In this document: positions 27,128 to 36,326 of the stretch, in pieces
How the letters are laid out: every line of letters begins with the position of its first letter
Position numbering within the stretch: position 1 is the stretch's first letter
Source of the DNA: Candidatus Fluviicola riflensis
GTDB lineage: Bacteria; Bacteroidota; Bacteroidia; Flavobacteriales_D; Crocinitomicaceae
Assembly (NCBI GenBank): GCA_002243285.1
Contig: CP022585.1
Span: 1,476,641 to 1,540,640 of the forward strand
Reading direction: 5' to 3'
Length of the DNA: 64,000 nucleotides
The notes under the pieces: model-generated
Told to the model about the DNA's origin: nothing
Databases searched by the model: none
What the model saw: the letters and a program-made list of their open reading frames with translations, nothing else
Program-made: the position numbers and the translations under genes

Positions 27128-29347
27128 TTATTTCTTAATGAAACGAGCTCTAACCATTCCTTTATCAGAAACTGCTTCGAACATATAAACTCCGTTTGAC
27201 CAGTTCTCAACCGAGAATGTACTTAGCTCTGTTTTCATTACAACTGCACCTAGGCTATTGTAAACGTTAATCTGTTCTACTTGAAAATTGGTGGAAATGG
27301 TGACAACAGCACTTCCCGGGTTTGGATAAATGGTCATTTCACCAATACTCAATTCTTCTAATCCAATGGTGGAAATTGTGACACATGTGGTTGTATCAGA
27401 GCAGGTTCCATTATCAATGATACAAGCGTATTGTCCATTTGTTGTCGGAACGAATAATTGTGCATTTTCACCTACCAATTCGTTGCCACTCATACAATCA
27501 AACCATTGATAATCAACTCCTGTTGCATTGGAAGCAATGGTGTTGTTCTCTACGTTTACGGAGTTGTTTAGTGGAGTAATGGTTAGTATTAAATGGTAAT
27601 TGGAATCGCACCCATTTTGAGTAGTTAAGTCATAGTCAGCAGTTGTACTGGAAGTATACGTTATTCCGTTAATCCACGTATACGGACCGCACACGTCAAC
27701 AACATCCTCGATTGCATAACTTGCAACAAAGGTCAAATCCAATGTAACTACTGAGTCACAACCGCCTTGATTCTGAATTGTGTACGTAGCAGAATTGTTG
27801 TTTGCGCTGTAGGTTATTCCGTTAATCCATGTAAAACTGGAGCCACATTCCAATTGAATATCAGTTCCTGAATTTGGGACACATTCACTTAATTTTTGAA
27901 GAAAAACATCGTGTGAACCAACAGCTGCGATATTATCTACACCGGCTCCGGGATTAAAATCACCCGTTTCATAGAAAAATCCAGCGGTATAAACACTATT
28001 ACTCGGATCAACAGCAATGTTAATACCACTCAAATAAGCGGAAGGCCCACCGTTAGTAGTAACCCAAAGTTTATCCCCCGCAGGGCTTAACTTCTCTACA
28101 AACAAATCATAATACACAGCTGTTTTGTTATCGACACCGGCATTCGGATCCATATCCGTTGTTCCGCTAAACAATCCGGTAACATAAATATTGTTTGCAG
28201 CGTCTATCGCAATATCGTACGCAATTTGACTGGCCGGACCTGTAATTACCTTTGTCCAAACAAATAGCCCGTTAGCATCTAATTTTTGAATGTACAAATC
28301 TTCATTTCCAGTTGCGGAAACATTGAACTCAGCAACGCTCGGATCAAAATCAACTTGTCCGCTTGTAATGTATGTTTCATTATGAAATAAACCGGCTGAG
28401 TAAATATTACCGCTGGCATCAGTGACAATTCCTTTAGAACTGCAAACCATCGTTGTTCCTCCGAAACTCTTTGCCCAAGTTAAATCACCGGCACTAGTAT
28501 ACTTAGCAATGAAGCCATCGCTCGAACCAATTGAGGTTAACGTTGTTGTTCCGGCGGTTGGATCAAAGTCTGGTGAACCCGTAAATTGACCTGAAATGAT
28601 ATACTGACCGCTTACTTCATCCAACGTTCCTGCTCCCAAAAAGGTGCTCCCAGAAAGAAATTTAGTCCAAGTCAATATTCCTGCAGGCTCATATTTTTGA
28701 ATAAAAACATTGAGCCCTCCTGAAGACGTCATGTAATTTGTGCCTCCTAATGTTGGATCAAAATCTGTTTGTGCGCTGTAATGACCGGAAACATAGAGAT
28801 TACCCACAACATCAGCCGAAACGGATTTAATTTCAGTTGTTCCCGTTCCATCGATTGGATTAACCCATAGAAAATCACCGTCATTCTCCAATTTCAAAAC
28901 AAATGCGTCAGTTCCTGCACCAAAACCGGAACCAACTGCTACAACCCCGGCATTCGGATCAAAATCGATCGTTCCGGAATTGAAAGTTCCAACAGCAATT
29001 ATATTTCCTATCGGATCTATTTCCAACGCATAAATGCGTACTGTTGCGCTAGCTCCACCGAATCCTTTCGCCCAAATTACATTCCCCTGAGCATCCGTTT
29101 TTACAATAAAGGCATCTGTTACACCCTGTGAATTCACAATTGCTGTTCCGGGTCCGGAATCAAAATCCATTGTATCCTTGAAAGATCCTGCTGTATAGGT
29201 ATATCCGTTATTGTCAGTAACCAGAGCTGTTGCCTGATCAGATAGTCCACTTCCAAATGTTTTGGTCCATTCATACGTTTGTGCAACCAGAACCTGACCA
29301 AAACAGATGGTGAAAATTGAGCATAAAATTAGTTTCATAATGTTCAT
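27128..29347 (-). CDS. Secreted SBBP-repeat beta-propeller protein with T9SS sorting domain
   Basis: Seen: 739 residues with a signal peptide (MKLILCSIFTICFGQVLVAQ); ATG codons at 29347 and 29338 are both possible. About eight SBBP-type units have the pattern W-x-K-x-FGG, D-x-x-G-N-I/V-Y-x-x-G and FDPxAG (LTWAKSFGG, DASGNIYSAGLF, DFDPNAG). Ig-like segments with CDSVVTLDL and CDSNYHLIL follow at about 500-600. A C-terminal T9SS domain closes the gene (TIYPNPGSAVVTIS ... GVYMFEAVSDKG ... RFIKK). Inference: an extracellular surface protein of unknown target. Confidence 0.9.
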   Translation of the reverse strand: MNIMKLILCSIFTICFGQVLVAQTYEWTKTFGSGLSDQATALVTDNNGYTYTAGSFKDTMDFDSGPGTAIVNSQGVTDAFIVKTDAQGNVIWAKGFGGASATVRIYALEIDPIGNIIAVGTFNSGTIDFDPNAGVVAVGSGFGAGTDAFVLKLENDGDFLWVNPIDGTGTTEIKSVSADVVGNLYVSGHYSAQTDFDPTLGGTNYMTSSGGLNVFIQKYEPAGILTWTKFLSGSTFLGAGTLDEVSGQYIISGQFTGSPDFDPTAGTTTLTSIGSSDGFIAKYTSAGDLTWAKSFGGTTMVCSSKGIVTDASGNIYSAGLFHNETYITSGQVDFDPSVAEFNVSATGNEDLYIQKLDANGLFVWTKVITGPASQIAYDIAIDAANNIYVTGLFSGTTDMDPNAGVDNKTAVYYDLFVEKLSPAGDKLWVTTNGGPSAYLSGINIAVDPSNSVYTAGFFYETGDFNPGAGVDNIAAVGSHDVFLQKLSECVPNSGTDIQLECGSSFTWINGITYSANNNSATYTIQNQGGCDSVVTLDLTFVASYAIEDVVDVCGPYTWINGITYTSSTTADYDLTTQNGCDSNYHLILTITPLNNSVNVENNTIASNATGVDYQWFDCMSGNELVGENAQLFVPTTNGQYACIIDNGTCSDTTTCVTISTIGLEELSIGEMTIYPNPGSAVVTISTNFQVEQINVYNSLGAVVMKTELSTFSVENWSNGVYMFEAVSDKGMVRARFIKK

Positions 29348-29691
29348 TTAGTTTGAACAAGGATAGTTCAACCAATACGGTAATAGATGAAAATCTTCAG
29401 CAACAGACAAGTTAGTTTAGGAATGGCTGAAAAATAACGTTAATGGAGGTTCATGCTGGTTTTTATTTTTTTTGTGAACCAAATAAAAGCAATCTCAAAC
29501 TTTTTGCTGGAGGATTTAAAGGTGTTGGATGAGTTCTTCCGCTCTCGTTCTCAATTCTTGCACTGAAAGAGAAAAGTATCTAAGAAAATATGATCTAAAT
29601 AATTAGATTCCGATAGCAGACTTCCAACAGCAGTAGTTTTCCTTTCGTCAACCACTGCGGCGTCAGTCGCTACGGATTCACCACAAAGTGC
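29348..29691. other. Spacer upstream of SBBP gene, no gene seen
   Basis: It contains the presumed promoter of the minus-strand SBBP gene (TATCCTTG, one mismatch to the -7 consensus, near 29364) and otherwise nothing I can name. An open frame across the region also runs over the tRNA and is not believed. Confidence 0.5.
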
Positions 29692-29720
29692 AAAAGGCAT
29701 CCCGTTAGGAATGCCTTTTT
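29692..29720 (-). terminator. Terminator of the tRNA-Lys transcript
   Basis: The stem is AAAAAGGCATTCC pairing with GGGATGCCTTTT in the minus direction, with one mismatch and a TAAC loop, ending in four U. It lies 10 nt beyond the encoded CCA of the tRNA. Confidence 0.7.
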
Positions 29721-29729
29721 CTACTTTGG

Positions 29730-29805
29730 TGGTGATCCGGCTGGGATTCGAACCCAGGACCCATACATTAAAAGTGTATTGCTCTACCAGCTGAGCTACC
29801 GAATC
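29730..29805 (-). tRNA. tRNA-Lys (anticodon TTT)
   Basis: It runs on the minus strand from 29805 and folds into a full cloverleaf. The acceptor stem pairs GATTCGG with CCGGATC with one G-T pair. The anticodon stem is ATACA/TGTAT with loop CTTTTAA, so the anticodon is TTT. The T arm is CTGGG-TTCGAAT-CCCAG. The CCA end is encoded at 29732-29730. Confidence 0.97.
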
Positions 29806-30022
29806 TAAACCGCAACCCTTGATCTTGTTCAAAAAACTTAATCGTGATTGCGGGTGCAAAGATAGGTATCTTTTATTCTTTTACAAGAAATCACCTGAAA
29901 ATTCTCAAAAAAAATACCGGTAAATGTGCTAACTCCCTGATTTCAACGGATGAGCTAAACCGACATTTTCACCGAAATGGAGCTCAATTCACAGTCAACT
30001 ATGGAAATCATTCGGTTTTCTA

Positions 30023-30054
30023 TTGCACGATCAGCTAACAAAGGATTAATTTTG
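30023..30054 (+). promoter_or_regulatory. Promoter of the DUF5715 gene (TTG-N21-TAATTTTG)
   Basis: TTG at 30023-30025 and TAATTTTG at 30047-30054 form a good Bacteroidota promoter. Only five bases separate the -7 box from the ATG at 30060, so transcription would start on or beside the start codon and the mRNA would be leaderless. Confidence 0.6.
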
Positions 30055-30059
30055 CAGCA

Positions 30060-30794
30060 ATGAAACGAAAAAAACGGTCCGGATTGTCATTCCTAAAGCG
30101 TGTCGCTGTAACAGTGACTGTTTTGTGGGCAGCCGCACTCATTGTTTTTTTCTCCAACCCAACATGGGCGAAGTCGCAATGGAATGTGGCCTACAACTGG
30201 CTTACTGACCGAACATTCAAGCCAAAAACCAAACCGGTTCCGTGTACAGAACACGAAACCCACGCCTGGCAAATGGTGGATAGTGTAGAACAATACTGGG
30301 CGCATTCCTGTGATCATGGCATTGCTCCGCTGAAGTTTGTGCGCGACATTCAGCCCGCAATCGATAGCGGGAAACTGGTGCCAATCATTCCCAACGAATT
30401 GTACCAGGTGGATACAATGCGTTACTCGTTTCCGTTTGCGATTCCCGAAACGCGCGCGCTGATCGATACCATTGCAACCCGTTTTCAGCACAAGCTCACC
30501 AATACCAAACTAGCCGGTGTACGAATCACTGTGACATCCGTGCTGCGCACAAAAAGTTCCGTAGCGCGATTGCTGCGCCACAACCGCAATGCGATTCGTA
30601 ACAGTGCTCATTTGCACGGAACTACGTTCGACCTTTCGTATGCTACTTACGATTTTGAACGTCCGATTGACGCTGCAGAAGCTGATTATTTGAAGGAAAT
30701 TCTTGCCCAAACTTTGTTTGAGTTGCGCCGCGAAAAAAAATGCTGGGTAACCTACGAGTTGTTTCAAACCTGTTTTCACATTGTGACCCGGTGA
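30060..30794 (+). CDS. DUF5715 family protein, M15-peptidase-like zinc site
   Basis: Seen: 244 residues with an N-terminal membrane anchor at about 15-32. The C-terminal half has the M15 D-Ala-D-Ala peptidase layout: SAHLHGTTFD with H184, H186 and D191, and a terminal FHIVTR with H240. Known: DUF5715 proteins share this zinc-binding pattern. Inference: a periplasmic peptidoglycan-related hydrolase held by one membrane helix. The basic N-terminus and single helix suggest an inner-membrane location. Confidence 0.8.
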   Translation: MKRKKRSGLSFLKRVAVTVTVLWAAALIVFFSNPTWAKSQWNVAYNWLTDRTFKPKTKPVPCTEHETHAWQMVDSVEQYWAHSCDHGIAPLKFVRDIQPAIDSGKLVPIIPNELYQVDTMRYSFPFAIPETRALIDTIATRFQHKLTNTKLAGVRITVTSVLRTKSSVARLLRHNRNAIRNSAHLHGTTFDLSYATYDFERPIDAAEADYLKEILAQTLFELRREKKCWVTYELFQTCFHIVTR

Positions 30795-30895
30795 GGCCAC
30801 TATTTTGCTTAAATTTACGTCTAACACCAAAACGTGTAACAATTTGAACGTTTTTGGCTATATTATTGTAGAAGCATTTGTACAAACAACACGAT

Positions 30896-31768
30896 ATGAA
30901 ACAATACATTGCAGTACTGGGTTTAACAATTTTGACGGCTTTCGGTGCTACGGCACAGATTAAGTTTGAGCATATGACCCTCGATGAAGCCAAAGCCAAA
31001 GCGAAACTGGAAAAGAAACCCATTTTTGTGGATGTGCACGCGACATGGTGTGGCCCGTGTAAACAAATGGCAGCTACAGCGTTTGTCGATCCTGCGTTGT
31101 CAACCTATTACAACGAACATTTCATCAATGTAAAGATTGATGGTGAAAAAGAAGCTGAAGGCGGACCAAAAACCATGCAAGAATACGGAATCAGCGCGTA
31201 TCCGACGTTGTTGTATATCAATCCGGATGGCACGCTTTCCAGAAAACTGATCGGCGGACAAGATGCTGCAACGTTAATGAAGCGTGGGAAAGAAGTGGTT
31301 GATCCAAGCGGTTCACCGGTGTTGAAAGCACGTAAAATCTATTATGCTTCCAAAAAAGAATCGGCTGACTTGAAAGCATATCTTTCAGTGATGATTGCCG
31401 ATCAGGCGGATTCAACAGACATGTTCGCTGCAACATATTACAATACAGCCACAACGATCAACCTTGCCGATCAGGTGGATTTATATGCATTTTACAAATC
31501 CGAGAAAAGCTCCACTAGTCCGAATGGCATTTATTTCCTGGAACACGCCGATGCAATTCCACCGAATGTGGTTGCCGATAAAATCAAGGAATGGATCAAC
31601 CAGGCATTCACAGTATCTCTTGAAAGAGCTGATTATTCTATTGTTGAAACCGTTGTGAAACAATTGTATCCGTATTGGCAAAAGGTCGAAACCGTACAGC
31701 CAGAGGAAAGTTACCTGGTGTATGTGAAAAAGCAGTTTGATAGATACAGTTCAGGACAGAGACAATAA
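30896..31768 (+). CDS. Periplasmic thioredoxin-fold protein
   Basis: Seen: 290 residues from the ATG at 30896, with a signal peptide MKQYIAVLGLTILTAFGATAQ. A thioredoxin domain covers about 25-130 with WCGPCK (C52, C55) and the cis-Pro in SAYPTLLY. The following 150 residues are helical and of unrecognised fold. Known: domains of this kind act in disulfide exchange or cytochrome maturation. Length exceeds simple thioredoxins because of the C-terminal extension. A hairpin terminator follows. Confidence 0.88.
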   Translation: MKQYIAVLGLTILTAFGATAQIKFEHMTLDEAKAKAKLEKKPIFVDVHATWCGPCKQMAATAFVDPALSTYYNEHFINVKIDGEKEAEGGPKTMQEYGISAYPTLLYINPDGTLSRKLIGGQDAATLMKRGKEVVDPSGSPVLKARKIYYASKKESADLKAYLSVMIADQADSTDMFAATYYNTATTINLADQVDLYAFYKSEKSSTSPNGIYFLEHADAIPPNVVADKIKEWINQAFTVSLERADYSIVETVVKQLYPYWQKVETVQPEESYLVYVKKQFDRYSSGQRQ

Positions 31769-31809
31769 TCTGATTTCTTTATAAATTCTTTGGATAAAAA
31801 TCCTAGTGG

Positions 31810-31838
31810 TGGCGCGATTTATCGCGCCATTTCTATTT
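31810..31838 (+). terminator. Intrinsic terminator between convergent genes
   Basis: A perfect 7-bp GC-rich stem TGGCGCG/CGCGCCA with a six-base loop is followed by the T-rich run TTTCTATTTTA. It lies 41 bp after the thioredoxin gene and just before the minus-strand M28 gene. Confidence 0.75.
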
Positions 31839-31847
31839 TATGCTTTT

Positions 31848-32753
31848 TTAATTATCAGTCAACACCACAAAAACTCCATCAATCACCTGTGCCATCCTAG
31901 CATAATCCAACCGGTCCATGGTATCACCTTTTTGATGGTATTCTTTATTCCGGTAAAATGCAGTATCTGTGATCATTAATGCACTGATTCCGATTTGCCA
32001 GTAATTGAGATGATCTGAAAAATCAATACCGGGTAATGACTTCGGACCTTTGAATTGTTTTGCTTTCACGGCGCTTTTGTGTTTGAACCGTTTGGTGAAT
32101 TTCCGTGCAAATTTCCCCGGCCCGAATTGATTAACCAAAGTGATGTAATTCCCCCGGCTGCCGTAGAATAACTTCAAAATCCCTAACGGATAATCCTGCG
32201 TTTTGCGCTCATCGGCAAAATACCCGATCATTTCCAGGCAGATCATTCCTTTTACGTTTACAGAATCTTTCACCAGCGATTGCGCGTGAATGTAACTTCC
32301 CATATATTCAGACCGGAAAAACGGCGGTTCTTCCAGCGTATAAGCCACGAGATCGATTCGCTGAGAAGTGGTGATGGTGTCGAGTTGCCGCGCCAGTTCC
32401 AGTAAACCAACCGTACCGCTGGCATTGTCATCGGCGCCTTCCTGTTCGCCACAAACGTCGTAATGCGCACCTACAATAACCCGTTCATCGTGTTTTGTAC
32501 CGAAAGAAGCGATCACGTTTTTGTATTCGCGTTTACCGATAAAATAAGATTGAAAATAAACCGTATCGGCGTATTTCGAGAATTCGGCATGCAGATAATC
32601 AGCTATTTCGTTGAGTTGTTCAATGTTTTCGTAATTGCGATGAACAGCAGTCTGCGTCAAAACTGTCATGTGCGCTTTGATGCTATTGGTGTCTGATTGC
32701 GACCATAAGATCGTTGAAAAACTGATCAGGGGAATTAGGAGGAAATACTTCAT
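31848..32753 (-). CDS. M28 family zinc aminopeptidase, exported
   Basis: Seen: 301 residues with a signal peptide ending LWSQ. M28 di-zinc residues are visible: H97 in GAHYDV, D108 in GADDNASG, the E141-E142 pair in TLEEPPFF, a later Glu in CLEMIGYF and a final His in DFSDHLNYW. Known: these enzymes release N-terminal amino acids or hydrolyse small peptides in the periplasm. It ends the three-gene unit: its ATG is 1 nt after the stop of the GNAT gene. Confidence 0.92.
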   Translation of the reverse strand: MKYFLLIPLISFSTILWSQSDTNSIKAHMTVLTQTAVHRNYENIEQLNEIADYLHAEFSKYADTVYFQSYFIGKREYKNVIASFGTKHDERVIVGAHYDVCGEQEGADDNASGTVGLLELARQLDTITTSQRIDLVAYTLEEPPFFRSEYMGSYIHAQSLVKDSVNVKGMICLEMIGYFADERKTQDYPLGILKLFYGSRGNYITLVNQFGPGKFARKFTKRFKHKSAVKAKQFKGPKSLPGIDFSDHLNYWQIGISALMITDTAFYRNKEYHQKGDTMDRLDYARMAQVIDGVFVVLTDN

Positions 32754-32754
32754 G

Positions 32755-33285
32755 TTAGTTTTTTAGTAAACCGTAATAGAACAAATCTACCAATTCTCCG
32801 GCAGTTGTCCGGTGATCTTTTCTGAGCCGCCCTTCAATTTCAAAGCCACATTTCTCGACAAGCCTGCGTGCCGGAATATTCGATTCATGTGTGCGAAGGA
32901 AGATTTTCTCAAATCCAAGCTCATTGAATAAATGATCAATAATGAGTGTCATGGCTTGTTTCAGAATCCCTTTTCCAGCATATTGTTCATCGACGAAAAA
33001 GCCCAGTTCTCCTTTCGGAATGTCCCAGTCAATATTCTTCACATGAATATAACCGATAATCTTTCCTGAATTATTGTCTATAACCACATAAGGATAGTTT
33101 TCCCTTTTATCGACTTTATAAAGCAGTTCTTCCACAAACGTAGTGAGTGTTTCAATACTTCGTGCATTGGCAACCGTAACCGGAAAGAATGCTTCCAGTC
33201 GTGCTTTGTTGGCAGTTACTACTGAAAAATAACCGGCAACATCTGTGTGCTGTATAAGACGAACGGTATAATTATCGAAGGTCAT
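32755..33285 (-). CDS. GNAT family N-acetyltransferase (RimJ/RimL type)
   Basis: Seen: 176 residues. The acetyl-CoA-binding motif is ELGFFVDEQYAGKGILKQAM, with the C-terminal NIPARRLVEKCGFEIEGRLR typical of RimJ/RimL. Known: acetylates N-terminal or small amine substrates; the substrate is not known here. It sits 8 nt after the methyltransferase gene and 1 nt before the M28 peptidase gene. Confidence 0.93.
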   Translation of the reverse strand: MTFDNYTVRLIQHTDVAGYFSVVTANKARLEAFFPVTVANARSIETLTTFVEELLYKVDKRENYPYVVIDNNSGKIIGYIHVKNIDWDIPKGELGFFVDEQYAGKGILKQAMTLIIDHLFNELGFEKIFLRTHESNIPARRLVEKCGFEIEGRLRKDHRTTAGELVDLFYYGLLKN

Positions 33286-33293
33286 CCCGAAAA

Positions 33294-33953
33294 TTATGTG
33301 GTTGATTTTGCTTTTACAACCACGTTTTCCATCACAATTTGTTTGCCATTCAGGTCAAATGGTGGTTCGGTGTTTTCTACTGTGGAAAGCACTTCAAAAC
33401 CGTTTTCTGTCAATAAATCGACAGCATCTTCTTTTGAAAAGAGGTTAAAACCAAACTTCGTAAAAGGAATGTTTTCCATCAACCGTTTGGGCCGAATGCC
33501 AAGGATCAGGATACCATCAGGTTTCAAAACCCGTTTGAATTCCGCCAAAACTGCTCGTCGATCTTCCCAAAAGTAAAGTGTGTTGACAGTAAAGATCTTG
33601 GTAAATGTCTGATCACCAAATGGTAGTGAAGTTCCGTCGGTCAGTATGAATTCGGCTTGTTGTTTATCGATCCATTCCCGGTTGTTCTTGCGCGACTCAC
33701 TGACCATCAATTCAGAGAAATCACAGCCACTGTAAGAAATTGTTGGGTCTTTGGAAACGATTTCTGAAACAAAATGGCCGTTTCCCATCCCGATTTCCAG
33801 GATGCGGTCGCCCGCTTCGGCATTGAGCACTTTCAACGTATCCAAAATGATGGTTTTGTTGCCTTCGCTCATCCATTCGCCGGTTTTGATGCCGTTGTCG
33901 CCTTTTGGTTGCCGCAGTTGGGATGCCATTTCCCGGGATTGTTGTTCGTCCAT
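33294..33953 (-). CDS. Class I SAM-dependent methyltransferase
   Basis: Seen: 219 residues. Motif I is ILEIGMGNGHF near residue 55. A following acidic strand carries CDFSELM, then FILTDGTSLPFGDQTF and an ILILGIRPKRL strand. Known: Methyltransf_11 fold, substrate unknown. It starts the unit with the GNAT and M28 genes, 8 nt before the acetyltransferase. Confidence 0.9.
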   Translation of the reverse strand: MDEQQSREMASQLRQPKGDNGIKTGEWMSEGNKTIILDTLKVLNAEAGDRILEIGMGNGHFVSEIVSKDPTISYSGCDFSELMVSESRKNNREWIDKQQAEFILTDGTSLPFGDQTFTKIFTVNTLYFWEDRRAVLAEFKRVLKPDGILILGIRPKRLMENIPFTKFGFNLFSKEDAVDLLTENGFEVLSTVENTEPPFDLNGKQIVMENVVVKAKSTT

Positions 33954-33994
33954 GTGAGATGTTTAATGGTTAAAGATAATGTTGATCGACGAAA

Positions 33995-34071
33995 TTAACC
34001 ACATAGGACACATAGATCACATAGAAAGGGTTAGTAAGTTTTAAGTTTCCTATTGTATCCTATGTGGTTAA
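33995..34071. repeat. Intergenic inverted repeat, CACATAG word family
   Basis: Perfect 14-bp arms TTAACCACATAGGA at 33995-34008 and its complement at 34058-34071. Between them lie tandem variants CACATAG at about 34009-34024. It sits between the divergent methyltransferase and AlkC-like genes and overlaps what might be read as the start of the AlkC frame. Confidence 0.85.
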
Positions 34072-34126
34072 AACTACTTCGCGAATCAGATTTCGTGGTA
34101 TTTTTACGCCCAAATACAAGCTTCTC

Positions 34127-35209
34127 ATGGAACCTCTCAAAGAACTCTTCAACCGCGCTTTTTACGAGCAATTTGCCGATGCTTTCACGGAAGTTCACTC
34201 AGGTTTTAACCGCGATCAGTTTGTAAAAGACGTCACGAAGCACTTTGAGCCGCTTTCGCTGAACGAACGCATGCGCAATACATCGGTTGTGTTGCAGAAA
34301 CATTTACCGGCCGATTATGAAAAAGCACTGGAAATTATGTACGCAACCATTCCAACGTTGAGAAGCGGCTATACCACGCTGGTTTTTCCTGATTTTGTAA
34401 GTCAATTCGGCTTGCAGCACCGGCAATTATCACTGGAAGCGTTGAAATATTTCACCAAATTTGGTTCGTCGGAATTCGCGATTCGTGTGTTCCTGAAAAA
34501 CGATTTTGAGAGCACATTAGCCAAGATGATTGATTGGGCAGGCGATGAAAATCACCATGTGCGGCGGTTGGCGACAGAAGGTTCACGTCCGCGATTGCCA
34601 TGGTCGTTTAAACTGCCACAGGTAATTGAAAATCCGCGGGTGACTCAACCGATCCTGGAGCAATTGAAATCAGATCCCGAATTGTATGTACGCAAATCGG
34701 TGGCCAATCACTTAAACGATTTCTCGAAAGACAATCCCGAATATATGATTGACTTGGTAAGTTCATGGGATCGTTCGCATCCGCACACAGCCTGGATCGT
34801 GAAGCACGGAACACGCACCTTGATCAAAAAAGGAAATGCCGCTTCCATGGCCGTTTTTGGGTTCGAGAAAGAAGTGAAACTGCGCGTGGAAAATTTCCAT
34901 TTGGTTTCCGCTGACCTGAAATTAGGCGAAGTACTCGATTTTTCCTTCGACCTCATCTCTGAAAAACAAACATCCCAAAAACTGGTCGTCGATTACATCA
35001 TTCACTACCGTAAAAGCGCCGGAGATTTGTCACCGAAAGTCTTTAAACTGAAAGAATTAACTCTGGAACCGAACCAGCGAATCACTCTTTCCAAAAAACA
35101 ACGAATTCAGGATTTTACTACCCGCAAGCACTACGCAGGCGAGCATTTACTGGAAATCCAGGTAAACGGGAAAGTGATGGCTATGCTATTATTTCAGTTG
35201 GCTGTTTGA
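34127..35209 (+). CDS. alkC: AlkC-type DNA alkylation-repair glycosylase
   Basis: Seen: 360 residues from the ATG at 34127; an earlier in-frame codon at 34064 lies inside the inverted repeat. HEAT-like helical repeats cover about 60-260 with HHVRRLATEGSRPRLPW and LYVRKSVANHLNDFSKDNP. The last 100 residues are beta-rich, like the Ig-like domain of AlkC. Known: AlkC removes 3-methylated adenine from DNA. Inference: a 3-methyladenine glycosylase; AlkD-like alternatives lack the C-terminal domain. It is monocistronic. Confidence 0.8.
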   Translation: MEPLKELFNRAFYEQFADAFTEVHSGFNRDQFVKDVTKHFEPLSLNERMRNTSVVLQKHLPADYEKALEIMYATIPTLRSGYTTLVFPDFVSQFGLQHRQLSLEALKYFTKFGSSEFAIRVFLKNDFESTLAKMIDWAGDENHHVRRLATEGSRPRLPWSFKLPQVIENPRVTQPILEQLKSDPELYVRKSVANHLNDFSKDNPEYMIDLVSSWDRSHPHTAWIVKHGTRTLIKKGNAASMAVFGFEKEVKLRVENFHLVSADLKLGEVLDFSFDLISEKQTSQKLVVDYIIHYRKSAGDLSPKVFKLKELTLEPNQRITLSKKQRIQDFTTRKHYAGEHLLEIQVNGKVMAMLLFQLAV

Positions 35210-35227
35210 TGTATAGAGGTTAAGTTG

Positions 35228-35332
35228 TTGCCACAGATGGCTCAGATTTTCACAGATACAATCTGTGTAATCTGTAGACTATTCGCTGGCGAATAGTTCA
35301 TGATCTGTGAAAATCTGAGCCATCTGTGGCAA
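35228..35332. repeat. Long intergenic inverted repeat, CACAGAT word family, probable shared terminator
   Basis: Perfect 30-bp arms at 35228-35257 and 35303-35332 (outer bases TTGCCACAGATGGCTCAG). The loop holds a second perfect hairpin ACTATTCGC/GCGAATAGT at about 35278-35297. It lies between convergent genes, so a bidirectional terminator role is likely, although the arms are far longer than a terminator needs. Confidence 0.9.
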
Positions 35333-35378
35333 AAGTTGAATTGGTTTTTCTTTCCAGTGGAGAAAAACAGAATCAAGA

Positions 35379-36155
35379 TTATTTCAGTTTAAAATCCACA
35401 TGATAATGATCATCATGCAGCGCATTAATCAGCGGTGTAAGATTCGTTGTAATATAAACCCCGGATTGCTGCAGTTTTTTCCCTGATTCGGTGGCGAATA
35501 ATTCATCCCGCAATTCCATTTTCCAAATCACTTTTTCAATTGTCAAACCATTGGTTCTAGCCGATTCGATCAGCGTGAGCAAGTGTTGCGCCATCAGTTC
35601 AAAATCGATACTCACAGTTGGATCGTCTTCGTAACGGCCATTGGCATCAAAATTCATCAGGTAGTGCTGAGCACCTGCGAAATCGAGATCGGTATACGGT
35701 TGTCCGTTTTTGAGTAAAGGTGTCATGAAATCGATGCTCAATCCGTTTTGGTGCGTTCGATGCGGTGCTATTTTTCCACCGTGTTCATTCGAACATTCCA
35801 TGATTCCGAAAAGCCTGTTTGGAGCGGTTTTCTCTAATTTTTCATAGGTGTCCAATACGCACGATTTTACGTTCGAATGCACAAAACAACGACTGGCCAG
35901 GTAACTATTCGTGTCGAAATAATGGTAGTTTTTTCCTGAAAACGGAAAAAGTTGTCCATGTTCCAGTGACCCATTACTCACTGTTCCTTTGGAAATGCTT
36001 TTTACAGAATCGTTGAACTCTTTGTAGTGTTTTTCGACAATTGAAAGTGAGTCTTCCGGTTCAGTAACATCCGTTTGTGTTTGACTGATAGAAATTGCAG
36101 GTTCAGAGCAAGCCGTTACTAATAAAAGGAAAACCAGGGGAAAAGTGTGTTTCAT
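35379..36155 (-). CDS. Lipoprotein resembling penicillin-insensitive murein endopeptidase (MepA/M74)
   Basis: Seen: 258 residues from the ATG at 36155. Lipobox LVTAC after MKHTFPLVFLLL. The active-site pattern of the MepA/M15-like LAS metallopeptidases is visible as APHRTHQNGLSIDFM and a C-terminal DDHYHVDF, with the intermediate Asp/His residues. Known: MepA cleaves D-Ala-meso-DAP cross-links. Inference: an outer-membrane murein hydrolase. Two earlier in-frame ATGs give no lipoprotein signal. Confidence 0.8.
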   Translation of the reverse strand: MKHTFPLVFLLLVTACSEPAISISQTQTDVTEPEDSLSIVEKHYKEFNDSVKSISKGTVSNGSLEHGQLFPFSGKNYHYFDTNSYLASRCFVHSNVKSCVLDTYEKLEKTAPNRLFGIMECSNEHGGKIAPHRTHQNGLSIDFMTPLLKNGQPYTDLDFAGAQHYLMNFDANGRYEDDPTVSIDFELMAQHLLTLIESARTNGLTIEKVIWKMELRDELFATESGKKLQQSGVYITTNLTPLINALHDDHYHVDFKLK

Positions 36156-36326
36156 GAAGAAAGTTGAATTGTTGTTGTTGCAAGCCGGTTGTTCAATCAT
36201 CATGCCAGTTATTCTTGGTGATAACTTGGTTCATATCTCTTTTTGTTCGAATCGCGTAGAATAAAACTTCCTGCTAATTTTACCGCGGAGCGGGATAAGC
36301 ACACAAGAACCTGTCTCCGGAACAGA

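Noticed and set aside
29551..29859. Minus-strand open frame covering the tRNA region.
   Set aside because: It reads through tRNA-Lys and its terminator, and the protein has no family resemblance.
34064..34126. Upstream in-frame extension of the AlkC-like gene.
   Set aside because: It lies in the inverted repeat and lacks family similarity; the ATG at 34127 fits the AlkC N-terminus.
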